Positions 1 through 6,514 are shown, numbered from the stretch's first letter. The stretch: DNA of 9,392 bases from Bdellovibrionales bacterium (GCA_005792225.1 SXSP01000233.1:1-9392), one strand, 5' to 3'. The notes: generated from the letters alone by a model not told the origin. Program-made: numbers and translations.

Positions 1-1136
1 ATGGATGCGATGTCAGATTCGGCGGCGCTGACTTCCTTACGCCATTTCTTTAAAAACTCTTTCCATCTCTGCGGTTCCGATTGGAATTTCACAAATTGAC
101 TGGAAAGTTTTTTGGCAAGTGTTTCCATCGTTCGCGCCGAGTAGAAGAGAGCCTTCTTCTCACGCGCCTGGTAATATGCAACTTGCTTTAAATATTTGCC
201 CCGTTCTTCTTCGTACTTCGCGTCGCGAACACCACTAAAGAAAGATGTCGTTTTACGAGCCCCACCGACTTCGGCGATGACCTGGTAAGTTCCGGTTTGC
301 AGCTTCAGCGGCGCGAGTTCCACCGTTGGGAGTTCGCCCGCGCTCCGCGTGATTTCGATCGTCTTCTGAAAGTTTTCGACCCCTGGCACGTCGCCTGCGG
401 CAACCGAGAGCCGAATGCGAATGACTGATCCCACCGGCGCATCGGTATGGACGACGAGGAGCGCCTCCGGTGTTCCAGATTTTAAACTCACCACATCGAG
501 CGTCTGCGCCTGGGCGAAACGACCCAACGGGATGAGTAAACAAAATAAGGTGACCGAAAGAGCGAGCTTGCGGAGACCGTGACCCGTGAGATCGTCCCCC
601 TCCGCTTCCTCCGGTCGATCGTCGCTTGCCGCCGAACGCGGGGTGCGATCAACCCTCGCGATGTTGCTCAAGATTTCACTCGCGGGAATCCGCTCAATCA
701 AAGAAGTTTCTTGCCCAAACTCCACAACCGCCGCTACCGGACTCGTCGCGGGACGCAGCGATGATCGCCGATCAAAGTCGTCGCGATCTCCGAGTCGCGT
801 CCATCCTTCTTCACCCGGCTTCCAAACGGAATCAGCATACGTGAGTTCCCCCGCTCCCAGCATCTCGAAAATCTGATCGCGCTCGTAAGGACCGAGGACA
901 TGAGCATTCTCGCCTGAGCTCTTGAGCACGATCCAATCGCCTGGCATTTTCGGCTGCTTGGGTCTGGAGAACGAAGAGCGAAACGCTTCGACTTCGCTTA
1001 AGCAGCGCCATCCGCCGATCTCCTCGGAATAAACGAGAGTTAGAAAAGTTAACCGCGAGCTCTGAATTTGTTCTGAAATCTCTTCGGTTGTGTAAGGTCC
1101 CAAGACCGCGCCATCGACGCTCGTGTACCAGGCCAT
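1..1136 (-). CDS. Tandem GYF_2-domain membrane protein, partial (C-terminus off the left edge)
   Basis: At least 378 codons are open from the ATG at 1136 to the window edge, with no stop seen. Residues 1-54 and about 67-120 form two related copies of a small domain. Each has a W near its start, a conserved LGPY motif (residues 12-15 and 81-84) and a W near its end (W43, W112), the pattern of bacterial GYF_2 domains, which are thought to bind proline-rich peptides. A polar linker (about 121-188) follows, then RK and a hydrophobic segment at 191-210 ending in a signal-peptidase-like AQA. After it come a beta-rich stretch (about 212-295) and a charged helical stretch. The inferred topology is cytoplasmic GYF domains, one membrane helix, and an extracytoplasmic C-terminus. 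The start is supported by AAGGAG seven bases upstream. That site touches the stop codon of the preceding ChaN-like gene 12 bases away, so coupled translation is likely. Function is unknown. The domain calls are by eye. Confidence 0.85.
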   Translation of the reverse strand, partial: MAWYTSVDGAVLGPYTTEEISEQIQSSRLTFLTLVYSEEIGGWRCLSEVEAFRSSFSRPKQPKMPGDWIVLKSSGENAHVLGPYERDQIFEMLGAGELTYADSVWKPGEEGWTRLGDRDDFDRRSSLRPATSPVAAVVEFGQETSLIERIPASEILSNIARVDRTPRSAASDDRPEEAEGDDLTGHGLRKLALSVTLFCLLIPLGRFAQAQTLDVVSLKSGTPEALLVVHTDAPVGSVIRIRLSVAAGDVPGVENFQKTIEITRSAGELPTVELAPLKLQTGTYQVIAEVGGARKTTSFFSGVRDAKYEEERGKYLKQVAYYQAREKKALFYSARTMETLAKKLSSQFVKFQSEPQRWKEFLKKWRKEVSAAESDIAS

Positions 1137-1148
1137 CCTCTTGCTCCT

Positions 1149-2804
1149 TCAGAGTCTCTCGGGTCGACTCTTGATACGGAGGCGCGTTCCGTGCGCCTCG
1201 GTTCCGACTAGCTGCGCGAGTGACTTCAATAGATTCTCGTAACGTCGCGAGAAGCCCTGCGATGTCGGATTCCAACGGAGAAGGCGAACGATCTCCTCCT
1301 TCTTCAGTTTACGGGAGCGGTAAGCGATGTACAATCTCTCGCCGAGCATGCCTCCACATATACGCGCGGCTTCGAGATAACTCGACTTTCGGCGCGGCTG
1401 AAACTGCATTTTTCGGCTGCGTCCCTCGCGGACCAAAACGAGTTCGGACATCAATCGATCGAGCGAAAGCTTAAGAACCTCTTTGTCGGCGCTCGTCGAG
1501 TTCTGCCGCAGAAGCTGCGCTTTTAAATCCGTGAGGGTTTCACTCTGTCGTTTGTGGTTCACGAGTTTCGAGACGAAATAGGCGGCCGCCTCGGCCCAAA
1601 TGAGCGCCGTAAAATCAACCGGAAGCCGCCACAGGGTGCGCTCGAGTCCCGAGAGCTTCGCGTGAAGGTACTGGCCAGCGAGAACGCCCGCGTGATTGAT
1701 GGTCGAGCGACCGAGAAAGCCGGTGTGCGCGCCGGGAAGGTAAAATCCTTTACCACGCGCGAGAAGATCGCGAGCGATTTCCAGCTCCGCGCGGCCGAGT
1801 TGTTCCTCAAGAACTTTCCAGACTCTTGCATCTTCTGAACTCAAAACGGATACGTCATCAGTTTTCGGTTTTATCCCCAAATCCGCACCGGCGAGGCGGA
1901 TGAGTTCCACGACCTGATCCGTCGGATCAAAGTCGTCCCCCATCTCAAGTGCGGTGTCGACCGTGCGTTCGAGAAAGAGAAGATAACTTTGCCACTGCAC
2001 CCACGGCGGAGACGCGAGGACGCAAAAACTTCCATCACGAAATCGAACGACATCCGTCGTGTGCTCAAGACCCTTTTTCGCGAGCTGAAAATAGATCCTC
2101 TCCGAATTCAGATGAACGATGACATCCTTGACCTCTTCCCGAATCGCCCGGCGCACCTGCGCAGGCAAATGCTCCTGCGCCAGATGAAGATCGCCGAAGA
2201 TGACGTAGATGAGCGAGCGAGGATCACGACGACGATGCTGAGCGATGACTCGGGCCGCTGCCTTCTCCCTCGCTTTGAGACTCGATCCGCGCTGGCCCCG
2301 TCGATTGAGGGCGAGGATCTTCCACGAGCGACGCTTGGCGATTTCAAGAAGTGGTCCGTAATTTTCTCGCGGAAAGCCCCAGGTCTTTTCCCATTCGGAC
2401 TTTAAGAAGAGATCATCGAGGCCGATCTCTCCGGCCAGATAGGCATCTAGCCACTTCTGGCTCGAGATCGGGAAACACTCGAGCGCGAGCGTGACTTCAC
2501 GCTTGGCCTCGATTCCGCGCAAAACCTTGAGATGAGTTCGTTGGGCCTGACCGAGAGCGTGAAAGTCGCCGCCGTACACGATGTCGGCGTCCCGCAGTGT
2601 CGAGAGAAGTTCATCCTTCGAAGAAACCGTATAGCGAGCCCTTAACTCCCGTTCGTAGCGTGCGGCGTATTCCGTGACATCCGCGGGTTCGGGACCGAGG
2701 CGTTGCCTCACGTCGCGCTTCACTCTCTTGAGGAGTTCGCGGCGCGCAGCGAGCCATTCCAGCTCCGGATTGAATTTTGATCGCACTCGCCCCATGGAGC
2801 CCAT
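1149..2804 (-). CDS. ChaN/Tiki-superfamily protein (haem-binding-uptake-like domain) with a large uncharacterised C-terminal region
   Basis: The product is 551 residues from the ATG at 2804. After a basic helical N-terminus, residues about 72-235 resemble the ChaN/PF04187 fold. The visible motifs are VYGGDFHALGQ (His82), LALECFP near 106-112, a WGFPRENYGPLLEIA stretch, and IFGDLHLAQEHLP (204-214, with His207 and His212). Similar His/Glu patterns in this superfamily support haem binding or metallohydrolase-like chemistry, but activity here is unproven. Unlike ChaN lipoproteins it has no signal peptide or lipobox, so it is probably cytoplasmic. Residues about 240-551 match no family I recognise. 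They are helix-rich, with a basic C-terminus. Start choice: the ATG at 2804 has AAGGA eleven bases upstream. The ATG at 2795 lacks one, and the farther in-frame ATG at 2954 would run through the divergent VKOR-DsbA gene. It is the first gene of a unit with the downstream GYF protein. Confidence 0.82.
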   Translation of the reverse strand: MGSMGRVRSKFNPELEWLAARRELLKRVKRDVRQRLGPEPADVTEYAARYERELRARYTVSSKDELLSTLRDADIVYGGDFHALGQAQRTHLKVLRGIEAKREVTLALECFPISSQKWLDAYLAGEIGLDDLFLKSEWEKTWGFPRENYGPLLEIAKRRSWKILALNRRGQRGSSLKAREKAAARVIAQHRRRDPRSLIYVIFGDLHLAQEHLPAQVRRAIREEVKDVIVHLNSERIYFQLAKKGLEHTTDVVRFRDGSFCVLASPPWVQWQSYLLFLERTVDTALEMGDDFDPTDQVVELIRLAGADLGIKPKTDDVSVLSSEDARVWKVLEEQLGRAELEIARDLLARGKGFYLPGAHTGFLGRSTINHAGVLAGQYLHAKLSGLERTLWRLPVDFTALIWAEAAAYFVSKLVNHKRQSETLTDLKAQLLRQNSTSADKEVLKLSLDRLMSELVLVREGRSRKMQFQPRRKSSYLEAARICGGMLGERLYIAYRSRKLKKEEIVRLLRWNPTSQGFSRRYENLLKSLAQLVGTEAHGTRLRIKSRPERL

Positions 2805-2853
2805 TGTCTCAGAATTCCTTGATTTAACAAAAAAGATTGGATGTAATTCCAGC
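2805..2853. promoter_or_regulatory. Short AT-rich divergent start region (ChaN-like gene / VKOR-DsbA gene)
   Basis: This 49-base gap is clearly richer in A and T than its surroundings, including a run TTTAACAAAAAAG. It separates the two divergent start codons under the start choices made here. It should hold or adjoin promoters for both genes, but I could not pick a convincing -35/-10 pair on either strand. At least one promoter may lie within the opposite coding sequence. Confidence 0.35.
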
Positions 2854-4050
2854 GTGAATAAAAAAGCAGGCTCCTCCAATCCATCCGCGGTTTCATCTTC
2901 AACTTTCCTCTGGATCGCCGGCATCTCGACCTTGGCCGCGATCGGCGTCCACACCTATTTGCTCAACGAGCACTACGCGCTGAGATTCGGCACCGCGACC
3001 GGAAGCAGTCTCTGCAATATCAACGCGACATGGAGTTGCGCCGCCGTTTCAGCGAGCCGGTTCTCCGAACTCCTCGGCTTTCCCGTCGCACTTCTCGGCG
3101 CTTCGGCAAACGCGGTTCTTCTGCTCTTTCTCGCTTGGTTTGGATTGGCCGAGGTCGAGCAAAAACCCTCTGCACGCGCGAGCGTTCTAACCCTGAGTGG
3201 CTTCATCGCCGCAACCTCGGTCGTGATGGGCGTCATCTCCTCGGTCATCCTCAAAAAAGGCTGCCCGTTCTGCGTGGTTGCTTACGTTCTCTCATTCATC
3301 ACTTTCGCGGCTGCATGGATGGGCTTACGATTTGTCCCTTCACGCCCTCTCGGCTCTTTTAAAACTCCGATCATCATCGTCGCCGTCGCGGCTTTTGCGA
3401 CCATGATCGCCCGCGACAACATCGGAAAGTCGTATCAGTCCGATGATCTCCAACGTTATGCTCAAGAAAAAGTTCGCGAATGGAAGAACGCCCCAGCCGT
3501 CTCGATTCAAACTTCTGACCCCCTGGTCGAGGGCGCCTCGAAGGAAACGGCAAAGATGACGATTGTCGAATTCGCGGACTTCCGCTGCTCGCACTGCAAA
3601 ACGGCAGCACCCGTTCTCCACGCCTTCGTTAGCGCGCATCCGGATGTGCGTCTCGAGTTCCAAACATGGCCCCTCGATGGCGAGTGCAACACCGCGATCT
3701 CACGCACCGATGGAGCTTCGTGCCTCCTCGCCCGTGCGGTGTACTGCGCGCAGAGTTCGGGCGGTAACGGATGGGCCGCCCACGGTTACATCTTCGAAAA
3801 TCAGGAACAAATGATGGGTGTTGAGACCATCAAGGGTTTCCTTCCCAAAATCGCCGAAGCTGCCGGAGTTCCTGCTGATAAATTTACGGCATGTACCGCA
3901 TCGCCGGAGGCCAAAACGGCCATCGAAAAGCAGGCAGCCGTGGGCACATCACTTCAGCTCCAGGGAACACCGACCGTTTTTGCAAACGGGAAACGACTGG
4001 AGGGAGGTCAGATCATGACCGTCCTCACGGAAGCGTACCGCTCTTTATAA
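2854..4050 (+). CDS. VKOR-DsbA fusion: membrane disulfide-bond-forming oxidoreductase
   Basis: From the GTG at 2854 the protein has 398 residues. Residues 17-187 are a VKOR domain with about five membrane helices (near 17-37, 79-99, 110-133, 138-160, 170-187). The VKOR cysteines are all present: Cys54 and Cys62 in the first loop, eight apart as in known VKORs, and CPFC at 137-140, the quinone-linked redox pair. The AVSASRF and GFPVALLG stretches are also typical. Residues about 235-398 form a DsbA/thioredoxin-like domain with a CSHC active site (245-248) and the cis-proline loop GTPTVF (Pro373). Extra cysteines lie between them. The inferred role is to oxidise exported proteins and pass electrons to quinone in one polypeptide; such VKOR-thioredoxin fusions are known in bacteria. 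The start is uncertain. An in-frame ATG at 2794 would add 20 residues and overlap the divergent gene, and neither start has a strong ribosome binding site. Confidence 0.9.
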   Translation: MNKKAGSSNPSAVSSSTFLWIAGISTLAAIGVHTYLLNEHYALRFGTATGSSLCNINATWSCAAVSASRFSELLGFPVALLGASANAVLLLFLAWFGLAEVEQKPSARASVLTLSGFIAATSVVMGVISSVILKKGCPFCVVAYVLSFITFAAAWMGLRFVPSRPLGSFKTPIIIVAVAAFATMIARDNIGKSYQSDDLQRYAQEKVREWKNAPAVSIQTSDPLVEGASKETAKMTIVEFADFRCSHCKTAAPVLHAFVSAHPDVRLEFQTWPLDGECNTAISRTDGASCLLARAVYCAQSSGGNGWAAHGYIFENQEQMMGVETIKGFLPKIAEAAGVPADKFTACTASPEAKTAIEKQAAVGTSLQLQGTPTVFANGKRLEGGQIMTVLTEAYRSL

Positions 4051-4638
4051 GCCGAGAACGTCAAAGAGTTTATTCGTGATGGTGCCGAAGAGGTCGTCGA
4101 TCACGACGGCCGTGGCGGGAAGAACGCCCTTCGAGAGTTCAATCAAAAACGCCAAAACGAGAAGGGCAAAGCCGCAGTAAATGGCGGCCTTGACGACCCA
4201 AACGGTGGAGCGAATGTCTTCGAGCTTCACCTCTTTTTCGATTTGCTCCACTTTCTTCAAGGTTTGCTTTAAGTCTTCGAAGTGCTCCATGGCGCGATCG
4301 AAAAGTTCCTGCTGCTTGGACATCGTCAGGTGCTGGAGCCCGGGAAACGAGCGCTTCGCCTTTACGGCGTTAATCAAGTCGATTGCATATTTCGTGTATC
4401 GATCGGATCTCTCGAGAAATTGGGGAAAGTCCTGCTTGGATTCGAGGTACTTTTTAAGCTCGTCAATCGCGCGTTGGTAGTTCTCGTTCGCGACGTACGA
4501 GATGATCGTGTGCCTCATCGTATCGACGGCACCCATATCCCTGAGTTGAGCTTGCATCTTCGATGAAAAGCGACTGCTCAGTTCTTTTTCTGCCTGATGT
4601 TCCGCCGCCTTGATCGCGACATCCAAAGCCTTACTCAT
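4045..4638 (-). CDS. Hypothetical single-pass membrane protein with helical N-terminal domain
   Basis: The protein has 197 residues and belongs to no family I can name. Residues 1-140 are almost entirely predicted helix and rich in Lys, Glu and Gln. The stretch near 106-140 looks coiled-coil-like. One clear hydrophobic helix lies at about 145-168, followed by a second, weaker hydrophobic segment near 171-195. There is no N-terminal signal peptide, so the helical part should lie in the cytoplasm, anchored by its C-terminal end. Its stop is tail to tail with the stop of the VKOR-DsbA gene: the coding regions overlap by six bases (TTATAA, read as a stop on each strand). No good ribosome binding site precedes the ATG at 4638; the region just upstream is A-rich. 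The next in-frame ATG is at residue 28, so the exact start is open. It is divergent from the coiled-coil gene. Confidence 0.75.
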   Translation of the reverse strand: MSKALDVAIKAAEHQAEKELSSRFSSKMQAQLRDMGAVDTMRHTIISYVANENYQRAIDELKKYLESKQDFPQFLERSDRYTKYAIDLINAVKAKRSFPGLQHLTMSKQQELFDRAMEHFEDLKQTLKKVEQIEKEVKLEDIRSTVWVVKAAIYCGFALLVLAFLIELSKGVLPATAVVIDDLFGTITNKLFDVLGL

Positions 4639-4663
4639 ACTTTTTTATCGGCCGAATTCCCGG

Positions 4664-4676
4664 ACCATTGAATGGT
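4664..4676. repeat. Perfect 13-bp dyad ACCATTGAATGGT, candidate operator
   Basis: Six-base arms (ACCATT / AATGGT) flank a central G. The site lies 25 bases upstream of the ATG of the minus-strand membrane protein gene, in the non-coding divergent region. The position suits an operator for that gene, but no regulator is identified and a dyad of this size can occur by chance. Confidence 0.4.
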
Positions 4677-4753
4677 AAACCCGAGTAAAACTGAAATGGA
4701 TCGCAGACCTGGACCTCCCCCCGGCTTTCTTTGATGGAAAAACGCGCACTGTT

Positions 4754-4782
4754 TTGAGACGATTGTCTTAAAGCATTGAGAC
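4754..4782. repeat. TTGAGAC direct repeat with an inverted partner upstream of the coiled-coil gene
   Basis: TTGAGAC occurs at 4754-4760 and again at 4776-4782, with starts 22 bases apart, about two helical turns. Between them GTCTTAA (4765-4771) is an inverted copy with one mismatch, so TTGAGAC-GATT-GTCTTAA forms a small imperfect dyad. The cluster ends two bases before the AGGAG ribosome binding site (4785-4789) of the coiled-coil gene, a position suited to transcriptional or 5'-leader control. Function is inferred from position only. Confidence 0.4.
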
Positions 4783-4797
4783 CAGGAGACATCCGCT

Positions 4798-5847
4798 ATG
4801 GAAGGTGGAGTTATCAAAACCGTCGCCATTCCGACCCCGTTACCGACAGAAGTCCCTCCGCCACCCGATCTCTCTCGACTGCCGTCTCACATTCTCCACT
4901 CAGGCACCGTCGAGACCTTGATCGGCCACAACGAGGACCTCACGGCGCGACTCATGGTCAACATCCGGCGCAACAGCGTCCTTGAGTCGCAAGTCATCGA
5001 ACAAGAACGCTTGAACGACGAACTCATGCGCGTCAACGGTTCGATCATGGCGCAACTCGAGATCCTGCAAGAGAAGGACAAGATCTGGAAAGAAAAGTCC
5101 TCGCAGGTCGACAACCGTCATCTGGCCCTCGAAGAAAAAATTGAGTTCCTAAAAACAAAGCTCGCCGGCGCCGAAGAGGCGAACACGTTCTTGCGCGCCG
5201 CCAGCCGTTTTCAGCGTCGCGTGCGCAAGTGGGTTCACCCGCTTGTTGCGCGTTTGAAGATGGAAGCGGAAAACGAAAAGCGCGGGCGACTTGCTCGCGA
5301 AGCACAAATCAGCGACCTCAAAGCGCGGCTGAACGAGGCACTCCACGACGCCCGCAGCATCGAAAATAAATTCATGCGCGATCAAACTAAACTTGTGGAG
5401 CAATACGAGAGCCGGCTCGCGCAGCTTCACAGCGTAAAAGAAAAGGCTCAACGCTTTGACGAGGCGATCGCGAAGAAGACGGAGATGGAAAACAAGCTCA
5501 TCTTCATCGAAAGAAAGCGCGTTGACACTGAAACTTCGTTGAACACGGAGATCAAGAGCCTGCAAAATCAGATGATGCAGTACCGTCAGGAAGCAAAGAC
5601 GGTCGCGGCCGAAAACATCGAGCTCAGGCGCGAACTCGAGACGAAAACTGCCGACTTGAGCGCGTTGAACGAGAAGTTCATGCGCCTCCAAGATCAGTTC
5701 GAGAGCATCCAGTCGGTATGGGCGGAATCGCAGCGAAAACTGGAAGCCTCGAAGCTCCAGTACGAAACCCTGAATCGCTTGAATCAGGAACTCAGCCGTC
5801 AATTGAAAGAGATCAGAAAGCGCCCCGAGCCGTCAGCTCAGGCTTAA
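4798..5847 (+). CDS. Long coiled-coil protein with proline-rich N-terminus, function unknown
   Basis: The protein has 349 residues and starts at an ATG preceded by AGGAG nine bases upstream. Residues 1-30 are proline-rich (PTPLPTEVPPPPD) and probably disordered. Residues about 38-130 and 155-342 are long, highly charged helices with heptad-like spacing of Leu, Ile and Met, typical of coiled coils. They are split by a very basic break near 131-154 containing RFQRRVRKWVHPLV, which could bind nucleic acid or membrane. There is no signal peptide or membrane helix, so it should be cytoplasmic. Such rods often act as scaffolds or polar/cell-shape factors, but no specific family is recognised and SMC-like similarity would only reflect the coil. 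The gene is monocistronic: divergent from the small membrane protein gene upstream and closed by a strong hairpin terminator three bases after the stop. Its proline-rich start is a possible ligand for GYF-type domains such as those encoded at 1-1136, but this is speculation. Confidence 0.85.
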   Translation: MEGGVIKTVAIPTPLPTEVPPPPDLSRLPSHILHSGTVETLIGHNEDLTARLMVNIRRNSVLESQVIEQERLNDELMRVNGSIMAQLEILQEKDKIWKEKSSQVDNRHLALEEKIEFLKTKLAGAEEANTFLRAASRFQRRVRKWVHPLVARLKMEAENEKRGRLAREAQISDLKARLNEALHDARSIENKFMRDQTKLVEQYESRLAQLHSVKEKAQRFDEAIAKKTEMENKLIFIERKRVDTETSLNTEIKSLQNQMMQYRQEAKTVAAENIELRRELETKTADLSALNEKFMRLQDQFESIQSVWAESQRKLEASKLQYETLNRLNQELSRQLKEIRKRPEPSAQA

Positions 5848-5849
5848 AG

Positions 5850-5882
5850 AAAAAGCGCGATCTTTACAGGTCGCGCTTTTTT
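5850..5882. terminator. Bidirectional intrinsic terminator
   Basis: An eleven-base perfect stem (AAAAAGCGCGA / TCGCGCTTTTT) encloses a ten-base loop at 5861-5870. It has a T run on the plus strand and, because the stem starts with A residues, a T run on the minus strand too. It lies between the convergent ends of the coiled-coil gene (stop at 5847) and the STAS gene (stop at 5888) and should serve both. Confidence 0.9.
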
Positions 5883-5887
5883 GTTTA

Positions 5888-6337
5888 TCACTCGTCATCA
5901 CCGTCGACCGAGACATCAGAGATATCTTCCGTCTCGTATTTAAGAGAAAGTAAGCTCGTATCTTCGGTCGGGGCTGCATTCGCCACGGGAGCCGCCGCCG
6001 CGGCAAAAGCGTGAACGGCGAGGCTCGGTGAGTCGTGAACTTCCACACCCGCAAGAGACGTTGCCGAAAGAACCCGGCGAAATTCGATGCCCACCCCGCT
6101 GAACTTGATGAACTGGGGATTTGCCTTGGCGAGATCCTGCATGGCCTCGAGAAACGGAAGGATTCCCGTGCTTCCGACGAAGCTCATTTGCTCAAAATCA
6201 AAGACGACTTTCTTACCGCACAAATGAGTCTCGCAGGCACGACGAAATGGCGGCGCGGATTCAACATCCACTCTTCCGGAAAACTTTACGACCACAACTT
6301 CGCCCTCAGTTTTGACTCGCGCCTGTAGTGCACTCAT
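5888..6337 (-). CDS. STAS-domain protein, anti-sigma-factor-antagonist type
   Basis: The protein has 149 residues. The start at 6337 is fixed by a strong AGGAGG seven bases upstream; an in-frame ATG at 6397 would add 20 residues of unlikely leader. Residues about 4-110 follow the STAS fold: a beta strand VVVVKFSGRVDV, a segment KKVVFDFEQMSFV, and the loop-helix GSTGILPFLEAM. In SpoIIAA/RsbV-type proteins the equivalent loop is Asp-Ser-Ser/Thr-Gly and the Ser is phosphorylated by an anti-sigma kinase. Here Ser56 and Thr57 are kept but the Asp is Gly55. After the domain comes an Ala-rich linker (about 111-123) and an acidic tail ending DGDDE, an extension that minimal STAS proteins lack. The likely role is a phosphorylation-controlled switch in a partner-binding pathway. 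No anti-sigma kinase or PP2C phosphatase gene is present in the window. It is divergent from the cyclase gene and shares the terminator at 5850-5882. Confidence 0.92.
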   Translation of the reverse strand: MSALQARVKTEGEVVVVKFSGRVDVESAPPFRRACETHLCGKKVVFDFEQMSFVGSTGILPFLEAMQDLAKANPQFIKFSGVGIEFRRVLSATSLAGVEVHDSPSLAVHAFAAAAAPVANAAPTEDTSLLSLKYETEDISDVSVDGDDE

Positions 6338-6416
6338 CTCTGATCCTCCTGGACTCTGGTTCAATAATACCTTCTTAACGTTTTGTTCACACTCCACCCG
6401 ACGGCCAGTTTTTCAC

Positions 6417-6440
6417 TTGCCCCGACCGAGGTCGTGGCAA
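6417..6440. repeat. 24-bp near-perfect dyad in the STAS/cyclase divergent region, candidate operator
   Basis: Eleven-base arms TTGCCCCGACC and GGTCGTGGCAA pair at 10 of 11 positions around a central GA. The site is about 80 bases upstream of the STAS start and 75 bases upstream of the cyclase start. It lacks a following T run and its centre is too tight for a typical terminator loop, so a binding site for a dimeric regulator of one or both genes is the better reading. The regulator is unknown. Confidence 0.5.
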
Positions 6441-6514
6441 ATACCTCATCCGGATTTCCAATTCATCCGATCTTATTTAGTCACTTCACCGCAGCCGTTG
6501 AGGAACGCATCCAG

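Noticed and set aside
832..1275. A 147-codon open frame on the minus strand beginning within the ChaN-like gene
   Set aside because: It is out of frame with both the ChaN-like and GYF genes, is Arg-rich and low-complexity, and the GYF frame explains the same DNA better.
4094..4107. A small hairpin CGTCG-ATCA-CGACG near the convergent gene ends, as a possible terminator
   Set aside because: The stem has only five pairs, lies inside coding sequence, and has no T run on either strand.
4635..4829. A 64-codon open frame on the minus strand across the divergent region upstream of the small membrane protein gene
   Set aside because: It overlaps the coiled-coil gene start and its ribosome binding site, and its composition is not protein-like.
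5149..5802. A 217-codon open frame on the minus strand, antisense to the coiled-coil gene
   Set aside because: It lies wholly inside a clear coiled-coil gene with a good ribosome binding site, has no start signal or recognisable domain, and arises easily opposite Glu/Lys-rich codons.
6338..6397. A 20-residue N-terminal extension of the STAS protein from an upstream ATG
   Set aside because: The AGGAGG site seven bases before the ATG at 6337 decides the start, and the extra residues do not resemble STAS sequence.
6447..6471. Direct repeat CATCCGGAT / CATCCGAT upstream of the cyclase gene, with an internal ATCCGGAT palindrome
   Set aside because: The repeats are short and imperfect and are not placed relative to a recognisable promoter; not strong enough to list as a feature.
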